From positions 434,001 through 498,000 of the forward strand of contig NZ_JYLF01000002.1 of NCBI RefSeq assembly GCF_001043055.1: a stretch of DNA of 64,000 nucleotides, read 5' to 3'. The DNA is from Pseudomonas weihenstephanensis. Its GTDB lineage: Bacteria; Pseudomonadota; Gammaproteobacteria; Pseudomonadales; Pseudomonadaceae. A model generated the notes under the pieces. That model was not told the origin of the DNA. It did no database searches and saw nothing but the letters and a program-made list of their open reading frames with translations. The translations under genes were made by a program, and so were the position numbers. Below, piece by piece: positions 18,143 to 27,957 of this stretch. Position 1 is the first letter of the stretch; every line of letters begins with the position of its first letter.

Positions 18143-19303
18143 ATGGCAACGCTCGAATTACGCAACGTCAACAAAACCTACGGCAAAGGTTTGCCCGACA
18201 CGCTGAAAAACATTGAACTGAAAATCAACGACGGCGAGTTTCTGATTCTGGTCGGGCCTTCGGGCTGCGGTAAATCCACCTTAATGAACTGCATCGCCGG
18301 GCTTGAAAGCATCAGCGGTGGTTCGATTCTGGTGGACGACGCTGACATCAGCGGCATGAGCCCCAAGGATCGCGACATCGCCATGGTGTTTCAGTCCTAC
18401 GCGCTGTACCCGACCATGAACGTGCGGGACAACATCGCGTTTGGCCTCAAGATCCGCAAGATGAGCACCGCCGCCATTGATGAAGAGGTGGCGCGGGTGG
18501 CCAAGCTGCTGCAAATCGAACACCTGCTCACGCGCAAGCCGGGGCAGTTGTCGGGTGGCCAGCAGCAGCGGGTGGCGATGGGCAGGGCGCTGGCGAGGCG
18601 GCCGAAGATTTATCTGTTTGATGAACCGCTGTCCAACCTCGACGCCAAATTGCGGGTCGAGATGCGCACCGAAATGAAGTTGATGCACCAGCGCCTGAAG
18701 ACCACCACGGTTTATGTCACCCACGATCAGATCGAAGCCATGACCCTGGGCGACAAAGTGGCGGTGATGAAAGACGGGATCATTCAGCAGTTCGGGACGC
18801 CGAAGCAGATCTACAACGATCCGGCCAATTTGTTTGTCGCCAGTTTTATCGGGTCGCCACCGATGAACTTCATCCCGCTGCGTTTGCAGCGCCAGGAAGG
18901 ACGCCTGCTGGCGCTGCTCGACAGTGGTCAGGCGCGTTGTGAGTTGCCGTTAGGCGTGCGCGACGAGGGCCTTGAAGAGCGTGACGTGATCATCGGCATC
19001 CGCGCCGAACAAATCGTGCTGGCGAGCCCTGAGCCGAACGGGTTGCCGACCCTTCGTGCCGAAGTTCAGGTGGTGGAGCCCACCGGCCCGGACACGCTGG
19101 TGTTTGTGAACCTCAATGGCAGCAAAGTGTGCTGCCGTCTGGCTCCGGATGACGCGCCTCACGTGGGCGAAAGTCTCAATTTGCAGTTCGATCCTGCGAA
19201 AGTGCTACTGTTTGATGCAAACACAGGCGAGCGTCTGGGTGCGATGAGTTCGCCCCAGGCCCAGAGCCGGGCGGATAACGTGGCGCACTTCAAGGGTCGT
19301 TGA
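18143..19303 (+). CDS. gtsD: Sugar ABC transporter ATP-binding protein GtsD (MalK/UgpC type)
   Basis: ATPase of the glucose importer, 386 residues. Walker A GPSGCGKST, Q-loop VFQSYALYP, signature LSGGQQQRVAMGRAL, Walker B IYLFDEPLSNLDAKLR and H-loop VYVTHD are all intact. The C-terminal ~150 residues form the TOBE/MalK regulatory domain (FIGSPPMNFIPL, IGIRAEQI). Length and order are normal for the CUT1 family. Confidence 0.95.
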   Translation: MATLELRNVNKTYGKGLPDTLKNIELKINDGEFLILVGPSGCGKSTLMNCIAGLESISGGSILVDDADISGMSPKDRDIAMVFQSYALYPTMNVRDNIAFGLKIRKMSTAAIDEEVARVAKLLQIEHLLTRKPGQLSGGQQQRVAMGRALARRPKIYLFDEPLSNLDAKLRVEMRTEMKLMHQRLKTTTVYVTHDQIEAMTLGDKVAVMKDGIIQQFGTPKQIYNDPANLFVASFIGSPPMNFIPLRLQRQEGRLLALLDSGQARCELPLGVRDEGLEERDVIIGIRAEQIVLASPEPNGLPTLRAEVQVVEPTGPDTLVFVNLNGSKVCCRLAPDDAPHVGESLNLQFDPAKVLLFDANTGERLGAMSSPQAQSRADNVAHFKGR

Positions 19304-19388
19304 TTCTGTACAGGGAGCCTGTTTTGAGGTGCTCTTTGAGCGGTGCCGCGTTAAACAAAGCCAATAAAAAACAACGAGGATCCAAGGG

Positions 19389-20726
19389 ATGAACAACAGA
19401 ATGACCCGCACCCGTCTGGCTTGCCAGCTGTCGGCTATTGTTGCGTTAGGACTGGGGGCAAGCAGTGTCTATGCCGACGACGCTTTCAGCGCTGATTCGA
19501 AATGGATGACCGGCGACTGGGGCGGTGAACGGACCAGGCTGATCGAGCAGGGCATCGACATCAAGGCCGATTACGTCGGTGAAATGGGTGCCAACCTGCA
19601 CGGGGGTTACAACAACGACAAGACGGCGCGCTACAGCGACCAGTTCGGTCTGGGCGTGGCGCTCGACCTGCAAAAGCTGTGGGGCTGGGATAACACCCAG
19701 GCCAAAATCCAGCTCACCAACCGTAATGGCCAGAACATCTCCAACGACCGCGTGGGCGATCCGCGTGCGGGCACCCTGAGTTCCTCCCAGGAAGTCTACG
19801 GCCGTGGGCACATGGTGCGTTTGACCCAATTGTGGATCCAGCATCAGTTCCTCGACGGCAAGCTGGACGTCAAGGCCGGTTACTTCGGCGAAGGCGAAGA
19901 CTTCAACACGTTCCCCTGCGAGTTCCAGAACCTGGCGTTCTGTGGTTCTCAGGTGGGCAACTGGGCCACCAACATCTGGTACAACTGGCCGGTCAGCCAG
20001 GCGGCACTGCGGGTGAAGTACAACATCACCCCCGAGCTTTATGCACAGATCGGCGCGTACAACCAGAACCCGTCGCAGCTTGAGCACGGCAACGGCTTCA
20101 AGCTCAGTGGTAGCGGCACCAAGGGCACGGTGCTGCCGGTAGAACTGGTGTGGTCGCCGAAGGTCAACGATCTGCCGGGCGAATACCGTGTCGGCTACTA
20201 CAAAAGCACGGCGCCTGCCGATGACGTGAGTGTCGACATCACCAGCACCGGCAAAGACTACCGTGTACGTGACAGCAAGCACGGTTACTGGTTCGTGGTG
20301 CAGCAGCAACTCACCACGCACAACGGTGATGCATCGCGCGGCTTGCATATCGCCGCCAACGCCACCTTCCACGACAAGGCCACCAATATCGTCGACAACT
20401 ACCAGTCGCTGATGTTGGTGTACAAAGGTCCGTTCGACGCCCGCCCCAAAGATGACATCGGCATCGGTGCCGCCCGTATTCACGTCAACGATGATGTGAA
20501 GAAAAGCGCCGAGCTGATCAACGCCTCGATCGGTGTCACCGACTACAGCGACGCGTCGTACTCGCCGTTGCGCTCCACCGAGTACAACTACGAACTCAAC
20601 TATGGCTTCCACGTGACCAACTGGCTGACAGTGCGTCCAAACTTGCAGTACATCGCGCACCCAGGTGGTGTGGACAAGGTTGATAACGCATGGGTGGCCG
20701 GTCTGAAAATTCAGTCGACGTTCTAA
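19389..20726 (+). CDS. oprB: Carbohydrate-selective porin OprB
   Basis: Outer-membrane channel through which glucose and other sugars enter the periplasm. 445 residues with a signal peptide of about 29 residues (ending SSVYA). The mature N-terminus carries MTGDWGGERTRLIEQGIDIKADYVGE, characteristic of the OprB family, and the last residue is phenylalanine as in outer-membrane barrels. It is in the same direction as gtsABCD, 85 bases behind, and followed by a strong terminator. Confidence 0.95.
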   Translation: MNNRMTRTRLACQLSAIVALGLGASSVYADDAFSADSKWMTGDWGGERTRLIEQGIDIKADYVGEMGANLHGGYNNDKTARYSDQFGLGVALDLQKLWGWDNTQAKIQLTNRNGQNISNDRVGDPRAGTLSSSQEVYGRGHMVRLTQLWIQHQFLDGKLDVKAGYFGEGEDFNTFPCEFQNLAFCGSQVGNWATNIWYNWPVSQAALRVKYNITPELYAQIGAYNQNPSQLEHGNGFKLSGSGTKGTVLPVELVWSPKVNDLPGEYRVGYYKSTAPADDVSVDITSTGKDYRVRDSKHGYWFVVQQQLTTHNGDASRGLHIAANATFHDKATNIVDNYQSLMLVYKGPFDARPKDDIGIGAARIHVNDDVKKSAELINASIGVTDYSDASYSPLRSTEYNYELNYGFHVTNWLTVRPNLQYIAHPGGVDKVDNAWVAGLKIQSTF

Positions 20727-20750
20727 GTGCGCTAAGCTCCTTGCTTTTCT

Positions 20751-20780
20751 AGCGGGTAGCCCGGGCTATCCGCTTTTTTT
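20751..20780 (+). terminator. Rho-independent terminator after oprB
   Basis: Arms AGCGGGTAGCCC and GGGCTATCCGCT (one wobble) directly abutting, followed by a run of seven T. It separates the gts-oprB operon from the mutarotase gene. Confidence 0.88.
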
Positions 20781-20823
20781 CGGGTCGGCACTACCCGACG
20801 CATGATTTTCAGGATTGCGGCAC

Positions 20824-21687
20824 ATGCACGAGCATCCGCTTCATCGATTTTTTAAATTCAAACGAGAACAGCCGATCTTCCAATGGGAGCGCTTTCAGCA
20901 GCGTGACGTGTTGGTGATTAACCATCCGCATTGCCAGGCGGTGTTCAGCCGTCAAGGTGCGCAACTGTTGCACTTCAAGCCAACCGGGCAAAAACCGTGG
21001 CTGTGGTGCGCCGAGAAGTGGCCGCAGGTGGGTGCCATTCGGGGCGGGGTGCCGATTTGCTGGCCCTGGTATGGCCGTCATCCGAGCGAGAATGCGTGGC
21101 CGTCTCATGGCTGGGCACGGTTGATTGACTGGAAGCTGCTGGACAGTCAAACAGATGAAGAGGGCGTGAGCCTGCACTGGCGTTTAACGCTGTGCGATTG
21201 GCAGGTGGATTTGCATGCGCGCTTGGGCGAAAGCATGGAGTTGCGCCTCAGTACCGAGCATCAGGACGACGAGCCCTGCCAAATGAGTCAGGCGCTGCGC
21301 GCTTATTGGCGTATTGGTGATGTTGCCGAGGTAGCGCTGTCTGGGCTGGATGGCGTGATCGGTTATGACCAACTGAACCGCGAAGCTTGCGAGCAAAAAG
21401 GCGAGTTGCGGGTGGACGGCGGTTGTCAGCGGGTGTTCCAGCATGACGGTGAAATGCAGCTCAACGATCACGCCTGGCACCGGGCCTTGAGTATTGATAC
21501 GGGAGACAACGCCAACACCGTGGTCTGGCATCCCGGCAGACGGCCGTTGCTGGGCGTCAGTTGGAGTGAGGTGATGGGGTTTGTGTGTGTCGAGTCCACC
21601 AGCGGCAGCACCCGCCAGCAAAGCCTGGCCCCCGGCGAGCAAGCGCACTTGAGCCTGCACGCGCGGGCGGGGCTGTGCAGCGCCTGA
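20824..21687 (+). CDS. D-hexose-6-phosphate mutarotase / aldose-1-epimerase family protein
   Basis: Cytoplasmic enzyme expected to interconvert alpha and beta anomers of hexose-6-phosphates, speeding supply to Zwf. About 287 residues. Family blocks are SRQGAQLLHFKPTG, IRGGVPICWPWYGRHP, SHGWARLIDW (catalytic His) and VVWHPGR near the C-terminus. The ATG at 20824 has AGGA at 20811-20814; a TTG at 20815 opens the frame but is too close to that ribosome site. It is convergent with hexR. Its place in the glucose block agrees with the role. Acting on phosphorylated sugars rather than free ones is inferred from family. Confidence 0.88.
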   Translation: MHEHPLHRFFKFKREQPIFQWERFQQRDVLVINHPHCQAVFSRQGAQLLHFKPTGQKPWLWCAEKWPQVGAIRGGVPICWPWYGRHPSENAWPSHGWARLIDWKLLDSQTDEEGVSLHWRLTLCDWQVDLHARLGESMELRLSTEHQDDEPCQMSQALRAYWRIGDVAEVALSGLDGVIGYDQLNREACEQKGELRVDGGCQRVFQHDGEMQLNDHAWHRALSIDTGDNANTVVWHPGRRPLLGVSWSEVMGFVCVESTSGSTRQQSLAPGEQAHLSLHARAGLCSA

Positions 21688-21736
21688 TCGTCGGTTTTGC
21701 GACGCTACGCCGCCGGACGCCGCTACACAGTGGGCA

Positions 21737-22606
21737 CTATTGCAGCTCATCCCCCACGGGGTAACGGCTGGCGTTGAGGCTTTCCTTGATTTTGCGCAAG
21801 TGCGGCTGGAAGTCCACGCCACGGCGCAATGTCATGCCGGTGGCCAGCACATCCAGCACGGTGAGCTGGATGATGCGCGAGGTCATGGGCATGTAAATGT
21901 CCGTGTCTTCGGGCAGCGGGATATTCAGGCTCAATGTACTGGCCTTGGCCAGTGGCGAATTTTCGGCGGTCAGTCCCAATACCGAGGCGCCGTTGGCCCG
22001 TGCAATACGAGCCACTTCAACCAGTTCGCGGGTACGACCGGTGTAGGAAATAATCACAAACAACTCGCCCGTGTGAGCCACCGAGGCAATCATGCGCTGC
22101 ATGAGTACGTCGGCATGCGCCGTGACGGCCAGGTTGAAGCGAAAGAACTTGTGCTGTGCATCCAGTGCTACGGGCGCTGAGGCACCCAGCCCGAAAAAGT
22201 GAATCTGCCGCGCTTGAATCAGCAAGTCCACGGCGCGGCTGATCAGGTTGGGGTCCAGCGCCTGGCAGGCACTGTCGAGCGAGGCGATGGCACTGCCGAA
22301 AATCTTTTGTGTGTAGGCCTCAGGGTTGTCGTCGGCTTCAACCGCGCGGCTGACATAGGCGGCGCCACTGGCCAGACTTTGCGCCAGTTGCAGTTTGAGC
22401 TCCGGGTAACCGCTGACACCAAACGAGCGGCAAAACCGGTTGACCGTCGGTTCACTGACCGACGCGGCCTGCGCCAGCGCCGCGATGCTGAAACGCGTCG
22501 CCTGCTGCGGGTTTTGCAGAATCACTTCGGCCACTTTACGCTCGGCTTTGTTCAGCTCTTCGAGGCGGCCTTTGATTTGTTCAAGTAAATTTCGCACGCG
22601 GTCCAT
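21737..22606 (-). CDS. hexR: HexR transcriptional repressor (RpiR family)
   Basis: Repressor of the glucose-catabolic genes zwf-pgl-eda, edd and gap; in Pseudomonas it releases DNA when it binds KDPG. 289 residues: N-terminal helix-turn-helix ([33 protein letters not shown]) and a C-terminal SIS sugar-phosphate domain ([36 protein letters not shown]). It is transcribed divergently from zwf, so autoregulation through the shared region is possible. Confidence 0.95.
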   Translation of the reverse strand: MDRVRNLLEQIKGRLEELNKAERKVAEVILQNPQQATRFSIAALAQAASVSEPTVNRFCRSFGVSGYPELKLQLAQSLASGAAYVSRAVEADDNPEAYTQKIFGSAIASLDSACQALDPNLISRAVDLLIQARQIHFFGLGASAPVALDAQHKFFRFNLAVTAHADVLMQRMIASVAHTGELFVIISYTGRTRELVEVARIARANGASVLGLTAENSPLAKASTLSLNIPLPEDTDIYMPMTSRIIQLTVLDVLATGMTLRRGVDFQPHLRKIKESLNASRYPVGDELQ

Positions 22607-22723
22607 TTATGTTCCTTGGGGCGTCGATGCAAGAGCCTGGCTGTAATGCGGCTCTGGAAGGTGGCCTATCCTACTGATGGCCCGATACGACCACTAGTAG
22701 CAATCTGTATTTAGAGAAAATGT

Positions 22724-22740
22724 TGTGTTTATTACTACAT
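22724..22740. promoter_or_regulatory. HexR-like site upstream of zwf (distal)
   Basis: TTGT at 22724 and TACTACA ending at 22740 form an imperfect HexR-type inverted repeat with wider spacing than the gap/edd sites. It lies in the hexR/zwf divergent region. Confidence 0.45.
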
Positions 22741-22773
22741 TTCTCCTTGAGTGATGCCTTGAAAAAAGGTATT

Positions 22774-22790
22774 TGTAGCTTAACTTGATA
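22774..22790. promoter_or_regulatory. HexR-like site upstream of zwf (proximal)
   Basis: TTGTAGCTTAACTTGAT matches the left two-thirds of the HexR pattern TTGTAGT..ACTACAA but the right arm is degenerate. It sits 15 bases upstream of the zwf start. Confidence 0.4.
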
Positions 22791-22804
22791 AAAGAACCAA
22801 CATC

Positions 22805-24274
22805 ATGTCTTCGATTACGGTTGAACCGTGCACCTTTGCCTTGTTTGGCGCCTTGGGCGATCTGGCACTGCGCAAATTGTTCCCTGCTTTATATCAACTG
22901 GATCGCGCCGGTCTGCTGCATGACGACACGCGCATTCTGGCACTGGCTCGCGAGCCGGGCGATGCACGCACGCACCTGGCCCATATCGACAGCCAACTGC
23001 GGCAGTACGTCGGCGACAAGGAAATCGAAGACGCAGCACTCAACCGCTTTGTGGCCCGCCTGAGCTACCTGCATGTCGACTTTCTCAAGGCTGAAGACTA
23101 CCTCGCGTTGGCAGAACAGGCCGGGACGGCACAACGCCTGATCGCCTATTTCGCCACGCCTGCGGCGGTGTACGGGGCCATTTGCGAAAACCTGTCAAAG
23201 GTCGGCCTGACGGACAACGCCCGTGTGGTGCTCGAAAAGCCCATCGGTTCGGACCTCGAGTCCTCGCGCAAGGTGAACGACGCCGTGGCGCAGTTCTTCC
23301 CTGAGACGCGCATTTACCGCATCGACCACTACCTGGGCAAAGACACCGTACAAAACCTGATTGCGCTGCGTTTTGCCAACAGCCTGTTTGAAACCCAGTG
23401 GAACCAGCGCTACATCTCCCACGTAGAAATCACCGTGGCCGAGAAAGTCGGCATTGAAGGGCGCTGGGGTTATTTCGACAAGGCTGGCCAACTGCGCGAC
23501 ATGATTCAAAACCACCTGTTGCAGCTCTTGTGCCTGATTGCGATGGACCCGCCTGCGGACCTCTCGGCCGACAGCATCCGCGACGAGAAGGTCAAGGTGC
23601 TCAAGGCGCTGGCGCCCATTACGGCCGAAGGCTTGACCACACAAGTGGTGCGCGGCCAGTACATTGCGGGCTACAGCGAAGGGCAGTCGGTGCCGGGTTA
23701 TCTGGAGGAAGAAAACTCCAACACCCAGAGCGACACCGAAACCTTCGTCGCCCTGCGTGCCGACATTCGCAACTGGCGTTGGGCGGGCGTGCCGTTTTAC
23801 CTGCGCACCGGCAAACGCATGCCGCAGAAGCTGTCGCAGATCGTCATTCACTTCAAAGAGCCTTCGCACTACATCTTTGCCCCCGAGCAGCGTCTGCAAA
23901 TCGGCAACAAGCTGATCATTCGTCTGCAACCGGACGAAGGCATTTCCTTGCGGGTGATGACCAAAGACCAAGGTTTGGACAAGGGCATGCAGCTACGCAG
24001 CGGCCCGTTGCAGTTGAATTTTTCTGACACTTATCGCAGCTCGCGGGTGCCGGATGCCTACGAGCGTCTGTTGCTCGAAGTGATGCGCGGTAATCAGAAC
24101 CTGTTTGTACGCAAAGATGAAATTGAAGCGGCATGGACCTGGTGCGACCAGTTGATCGCGGGCTGGAAGAAGTCGGGCGATGCGCCCAAGCCTTACGCGG
24201 CGGGGTCCTGGGGGCCGATGAGTTCCATTGCATTGATTACGCGAGACGGGAGGTCCTGGTATGGCGATATCTGA
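22805..24274 (+). CDS. zwf: Glucose-6-phosphate 1-dehydrogenase
   Basis: Oxidises glucose-6-phosphate to 6-phosphogluconolactone with NADP or NAD. 489 residues. The nucleotide-binding loop is [19 protein letters not shown], the catalytic/substrate block is [14 protein letters not shown] with the active-site histidine further on in the expected place, and [10 protein letters not shown] is intact. First gene of zwf-pgl-eda, with a 14-base overlap into pgl. The ribosome site is weak (AAAGAA). HexR-controlled by position. Confidence 0.97.
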   Translation: MSSITVEPCTFALFGALGDLALRKLFPALYQLDRAGLLHDDTRILALAREPGDARTHLAHIDSQLRQYVGDKEIEDAALNRFVARLSYLHVDFLKAEDYLALAEQAGTAQRLIAYFATPAAVYGAICENLSKVGLTDNARVVLEKPIGSDLESSRKVNDAVAQFFPETRIYRIDHYLGKDTVQNLIALRFANSLFETQWNQRYISHVEITVAEKVGIEGRWGYFDKAGQLRDMIQNHLLQLLCLIAMDPPADLSADSIRDEKVKVLKALAPITAEGLTTQVVRGQYIAGYSEGQSVPGYLEEENSNTQSDTETFVALRADIRNWRWAGVPFYLRTGKRMPQKLSQIVIHFKEPSHYIFAPEQRLQIGNKLIIRLQPDEGISLRVMTKDQGLDKGMQLRSGPLQLNFSDTYRSSRVPDAYERLLLEVMRGNQNLFVRKDEIEAAWTWCDQLIAGWKKSGDAPKPYAAGSWGPMSSIALITRDGRSWYGDI

Positions 24275-24974
24275 TTTGAAACTGCCTGCGGGTGTAACGG
24301 CGCACACGTTCAACGCACCAGCGGTGCTGGCTGAGGCGTTGGCTAAAACGGTCGCCGGGCAACTGAATGACGCGATCACTGCACAGGGTGTTGCCACCTT
24401 GGTGGTGTCGGGCGGTCGCAGTCCGGTGGCGTTTTTTCAGCGCCTGATCGAGCAGCCTGTCGATTGGTCCAAGGTGGTGGTCAGCCTGGCAGATGAGCGC
24501 TGGGTGCCAGTGGAGCATGCCGACAGCAATGCCGGACTGCTCAAGCAGCATTTGCTTAAAGGCCCGGCAGCCAAAGCGCGTTTTGTGGGGTTGTACAACG
24601 TTGCCCCCACACTGGAGGCGGCAGCCGAACAGGCTGACCGCCAGTTGGCCGAATTACCGCCAATCGACGTGCTGATTCTGGGCATGGGCGATGACGGGCA
24701 TACCGCCTCGCTGTTCCCTGCCAGCCCGAACCTCAAGCAAGCCCTGGACCTTGATAACCCGCGTCGTTGCTGGCCGATGCTGGCGCCGACGGTACCGCAT
24801 CAGCGTCTGAGCATGAGCCGCCACCTGTTGAGCACTGCAAAGCACACGGTGCTGTCGGTACAGGGGCAGGCCAAATTGAACACTCTTACCGATGCGTTGG
24901 CGGGCGATGATGTTGCTGCTTTGCCGATTCGTGCCTTTTTGCAACCTACGTTAGAGATTTACTGGTGCCCATGA
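24261..24974 (+). CDS. pgl: 6-phosphogluconolactonase
   Basis: Hydrolyses 6-phosphogluconolactone to 6-phosphogluconate. 237 residues with the family blocks [27 protein letters not shown] and [21 protein letters not shown] lies just before the ATG inside the end of zwf, so translation is coupled. Normal length for the DevB/SOL family. Confidence 0.95.
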   Translation: MAISDLKLPAGVTAHTFNAPAVLAEALAKTVAGQLNDAITAQGVATLVVSGGRSPVAFFQRLIEQPVDWSKVVVSLADERWVPVEHADSNAGLLKQHLLKGPAAKARFVGLYNVAPTLEAAAEQADRQLAELPPIDVLILGMGDDGHTASLFPASPNLKQALDLDNPRRCWPMLAPTVPHQRLSMSRHLLSTAKHTVLSVQGQAKLNTLTDALAGDDVAALPIRAFLQPTLEIYWCP

Positions 24975-24991
24975 GCCAAGGATCAGCTGCC

Positions 24992-25657
24992 ATGAAAATA
25001 ACCACCCCGAACGTATCGATGGCCGAGAAAGTCGCCCTGATCGACGCGCTGTGTGCCAAGGCTCGTATTTTGCCGGTGATCACCATCGCCCGTAAGCAGG
25101 ACATCCTGCCGCTGGCGGATGCGTTGGCTGCCGGTGGCCTCAATGCCCTTGAGGTCACTTTGCGCTCGGAGTTTGGTCTGGAAGCGATTCGCGTGCTGCG
25201 TGATCAGCGACCGGAGCTGATGACCGGTGCAGGCACTATTCTGGATCGCCACATGCTGGCGGCGGCAGAAGAAGCCGGCTCGCAGTTTATCGTCACGCCC
25301 GGTATTACCCGCGACTTGCTAGAGGCCAGCGTTGCCAGCGACATTCCGCTGTTGCCGGGCATCAGCAACGCGTCGGGGATCATGGAAGGTTATGGCTTGG
25401 GCTATCGCCGTTTTAAATTGTTTCCGGCTGAAGTCAGCGGCGGAGTGGCGGCCATCAAGGCGCTGGGCGGTCCGTTTGGCGAGGTGAAATTCTGCCCGAC
25501 AGGCGGCGTCAGTCCGGCCAACATCCGCAGCTACATGGCGTTGAAAAACGTAATGTGTGTGGGCGGTAGCTGGATGCTAGACAGCGAATGGATCAAAAAC
25601 GGTGACTGGGCGCGCATTCAGGAATGCACGGCCGAGGCATTGGCGCTGCTGGATTGA
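24992..25657 (+). CDS. eda: KDPG aldolase (2-dehydro-3-deoxy-phosphogluconate aldolase)
   Basis: Cleaves KDPG to pyruvate and glyceraldehyde-3-phosphate, closing the Entner-Doudoroff route. About 221 residues. Motifs: ARILPVITIARKQDILPLADAL (catalytic glutamate in the following GGLNALEVTLR region), the Schiff-base lysine in GYRRFKLFPAE, and FCPTGGV. I placed the start at the ATG at 24992, preceded by AAGGA at an eight-base distance; an in-frame ATG at 24971 overlaps the pgl stop and is the alternative. Followed by a terminator. Confidence 0.95.
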   Translation: MKITTPNVSMAEKVALIDALCAKARILPVITIARKQDILPLADALAAGGLNALEVTLRSEFGLEAIRVLRDQRPELMTGAGTILDRHMLAAAEEAGSQFIVTPGITRDLLEASVASDIPLLPGISNASGIMEGYGLGYRRFKLFPAEVSGGVAAIKALGGPFGEVKFCPTGGVSPANIRSYMALKNVMCVGGSWMLDSEWIKNGDWARIQECTAEALALLD

Positions 25658-25696
25658 GTGTTTTGTAACAGGTTTGTTGTGTGATCTACGGTTTTT

Positions 25697-25725
25697 GGTG
25701 CGCTTGGTCGGCGCACCTTTTTTTT
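25697..25725 (+). terminator. Rho-independent terminator after eda
   Basis: GGTGCGC and GCGCACC around a seven-base loop, followed by eight T. It ends the zwf-pgl-eda operon. Confidence 0.9.
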
Positions 25726-25787
25726 GCCTGCTTTTTACGTGCGGTACCAAAGCCCTCACCAACCCTAGCGCGGTGGGTGAGGGGATT

Positions 25788-26975
25788 CTAGCCTTGCGCC
25801 AGCTCGCGCAACGCCCGGATCAACTGGTTGATGTCATCCAGCGTGGTGGCAAAACCCACGGTAATACGGATGCAACTGCCACAGGCAGACCCCTCACGCG
25901 CCACCGTGAACAGGTTGTAGTCCTTGAGCAGGCGCTCGACCATCGGCTGTTGGTCGTCCACATGGGTAAAGCGCAGCGAAGTGATGGCGCCGTTCAGTCG
26001 CGGGTCGTCTGGCGTCAGCACTTCAATGCCAGGCAGTTTGCGCGCTTCAGCCACCCACAGGTTGCGCAAATACGTGAGCCGTGCCCCCTTGGCTTTCGCC
26101 CCGCCCAGATCAATGTGCTCTTGCAACACTTTGGGCAAGGTCAGCCAGGCTGCAATGTTGGCGGTGCCGTAAGGCGAGCGGTTACGGATGTCGGGTTCGG
26201 GATAACGCTGGTTGCCCATGTCCGGCGCAATGTCGGCCAAGCGCTGCGGGTCGATGTACATAAAACCCAGCGTCAACGGGGCGCCGATCCATTTGTGCAG
26301 GTTGTAACCTGCAAACGCCACACCCATCGCAGGCAGGTCAAAGTCGATTTGTCCCAGTGCATGGGCGCCATCGAGTATCACGTCAACCCCGTGCGCACTG
26401 GCCAGTTCGACAATGGCCTGGACCGGCAACACCAGCCCGGTGCGATGGGTGACATGGGTCAATGCCATCAGTTTGATACGCGGGTGCTGGGCGAACGCCT
26501 GGCGATAGCTCTCCAGCAGGCTTTCATAGGTGGCGGGATGACGGTGGGTGATTTCGATCACTTCAAGCCCGCGCTGTTGTGCCACCCAGCGCATGGCGTA
26601 CTCAACGCTGTGGTACTCCAGATCACAGATCAACAACTGATCGCCGGGCTGCAAGCCTTGGTAGTTGCGGATAAGCGATTGCAGGGCATCTGACGCGCAG
26701 TTGGTCAGTGCAATGCTGGCGTGATTGACCTTGAGCATGTCCGCAAGTTGATTACGAATGTCCAGGTTTTGCGTGTGATCGAAGCACTGGCGCACATGCA
26801 CCGAGTTGCTGCGGTTAATAAACTCGATATTGCGCTGGTAATCCTGTGCGACCCCACGGGTCATGCGCCCGAAATAGCCGTTTTCCAGGTTGATGGGGCC
26901 GGGTGCCAGGTCGTAGCGCTGTGTAATGGCGTGCCAGAAGTGTTCGTCGCGGGCGTTGTCTTCAATCCTTGGCAT
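25788..26975 (-). CDS. Aminotransferase class V-fold PLP enzyme (isopenicillin-N epimerase-like)
   Basis: PLP-dependent enzyme of the class V aminotransferase/cysteine desulfurase fold, about 395 residues. The cofactor lysine is in FAGYNLHKWIGAPLTLGFMY and the phosphate-binding aspartate in VDVILDGAHALGQIDFDLP. The N-terminal INLENGYFGRMTRGV is typical of the isopenicillin-N epimerase-like subgroup, whose substrates are mostly unknown. Start at 26975 gives MPRIEDNARDEHFW; the frame runs further back but overlaps the next gene and has no similarity. No pathway partner is adjacent, so substrate is not assigned. Confidence 0.82.
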   Translation of the reverse strand: MPRIEDNARDEHFWHAITQRYDLAPGPINLENGYFGRMTRGVAQDYQRNIEFINRSNSVHVRQCFDHTQNLDIRNQLADMLKVNHASIALTNCASDALQSLIRNYQGLQPGDQLLICDLEYHSVEYAMRWVAQQRGLEVIEITHRHPATYESLLESYRQAFAQHPRIKLMALTHVTHRTGLVLPVQAIVELASAHGVDVILDGAHALGQIDFDLPAMGVAFAGYNLHKWIGAPLTLGFMYIDPQRLADIAPDMGNQRYPEPDIRNRSPYGTANIAAWLTLPKVLQEHIDLGGAKAKGARLTYLRNLWVAEARKLPGIEVLTPDDPRLNGAITSLRFTHVDDQQPMVERLLKDYNLFTVAREGSACGSCIRITVGFATTLDDINQLIRALRELAQG

Positions 26976-26988
26976 GGGAGGTGCTCTA

Positions 26989-27225
26989 TCAATGGCGAGG
27001 TTTGGGTTTTCCGTGTTTAGCGCGCAACGGGTCCAGCAGGTCTGACAGACCGTTGTGATCAATTTCTTGCATCAAGGCCAGCAGGCCGCCCAACTCGCCG
27101 TGTGGAAAGCCTTCACGCGCAAACCAGTTCAGGTACTGGCCGGGGAGGTCAGCAATGATCCGGCCTTTGTATTTGCCAAATGGCATTTCGCGGGTCACCA
27201 GCAGTTCGAGTTTTTCGGGGTTCAT
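26989..27225 (-). CDS. DUF3820 family protein
   Basis: Small cytoplasmic protein of 78 residues with the DUF3820 block MPFGKYKGRIIADLPGQYLNWF followed by GELGGLLALMQEI. In other bacteria the domain is linked with putative quorum-sensing-regulated virulence proteins and exonuclease-like neighbours; role unknown. GAAGG eight bases before the ATG at 27225 supports this start over the upstream one at 27273. It is 13 bases upstream of the aminotransferase start and likely co-transcribed. Confidence 0.85.
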   Translation of the reverse strand: MNPEKLELLVTREMPFGKYKGRIIADLPGQYLNWFAREGFPHGELGGLLALMQEIDHNGLSDLLDPLRAKHGKPKPRH

Positions 27226-27433
27226 GCGCGAGCCTTCGAGTACGTGAAACGTGTAAATGGAAAATACAGGCATTCTGCATGCAGGCCAATTGACAGTTCA
27301 TGCAAAAAAACCGGATACAGTTTTGTATGTTATTTTTAAGTTATTGTTCTATAAGGTATTTTTTTAAATTCTAAGCTGGCACGGGGCATGCACTCTCTAT
27401 TGCACGATCCTCAACCTTGTAAGGAATTGAACA

Positions 27434-27901
27434 ATGACTGACCTCAATAAAGAAGCCATTAGCGTCCTGAACGATCTGATCGAAACCAGCAAGGATGGCC
27501 AGGAAGGTTTCAAATCGTGCGCTGAAGACATCAAACACCCGGAACTCAAAGCACTGTTTGTAAAACGTTCGGCTGATTGCGCCACTGCTGCCGCTGAACT
27601 GCAAGCCCAGGTGCGCGCGTTGGGTGGGGATCCTGAAACCAGCACCAGCGTGGCCGGTGACTTGCACCGTCGTTGGGTGGATGTGAAATCTATCTTCACG
27701 GGCAAAGACGAAGAGGCGGTGCTCAATGAAGCTGAGCGCGGTGAAGACCATGCGCTGAAAGCTTACAGAGAGGCGCTGGAAAAAATTGCAAAACACAACC
27801 TGGTGGGGATCCGTGACCTGATAGAGCGCCAATACCACGGCGTACAACGCAATCACGATCAGGTTAAAGTGCTGCGCGATCAGGCCCGTGCTCGTTCTTG
27901 A
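27434..27901 (+). CDS. PA2169 family four-helix-bundle protein (DUF2383)
   Basis: Soluble protein of 155 residues, nearly all helical: LNKEAISVLNDLIETSKDGQEGFKSC and LKALFVKRSADCATAAAELQAQVRALG match the ferritin-like DUF2383 family, often induced in stress or biofilm. A charged ending (RNHDQVKVLRDQARARS) completes the fourth helix. AAGGAATTG precedes the ATG. Convergent with the hydratase gene, with which it shares a terminator. Metal binding is possible but unproven. Confidence 0.88.
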   Translation: MTDLNKEAISVLNDLIETSKDGQEGFKSCAEDIKHPELKALFVKRSADCATAAAELQAQVRALGGDPETSTSVAGDLHRRWVDVKSIFTGKDEEAVLNEAERGEDHALKAYREALEKIAKHNLVGIRDLIERQYHGVQRNHDQVKVLRDQARARS

Positions 27902-27918
27902 GTGCTATCTGAATGCAT

Positions 27919-27946
27919 GAAAAACGCCGGCTAGCCGGCGTTTTTC
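27919..27946. terminator. Perfect bidirectional terminator
   Basis: A 28-base perfect palindrome with 14-base arms (GAAAAACGCCGGCT and its complement). Each arm gives a T run on its exit side, serving both convergent genes. Confidence 0.92.
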
Positions 27947-27957
27947 TATGCCCCGAA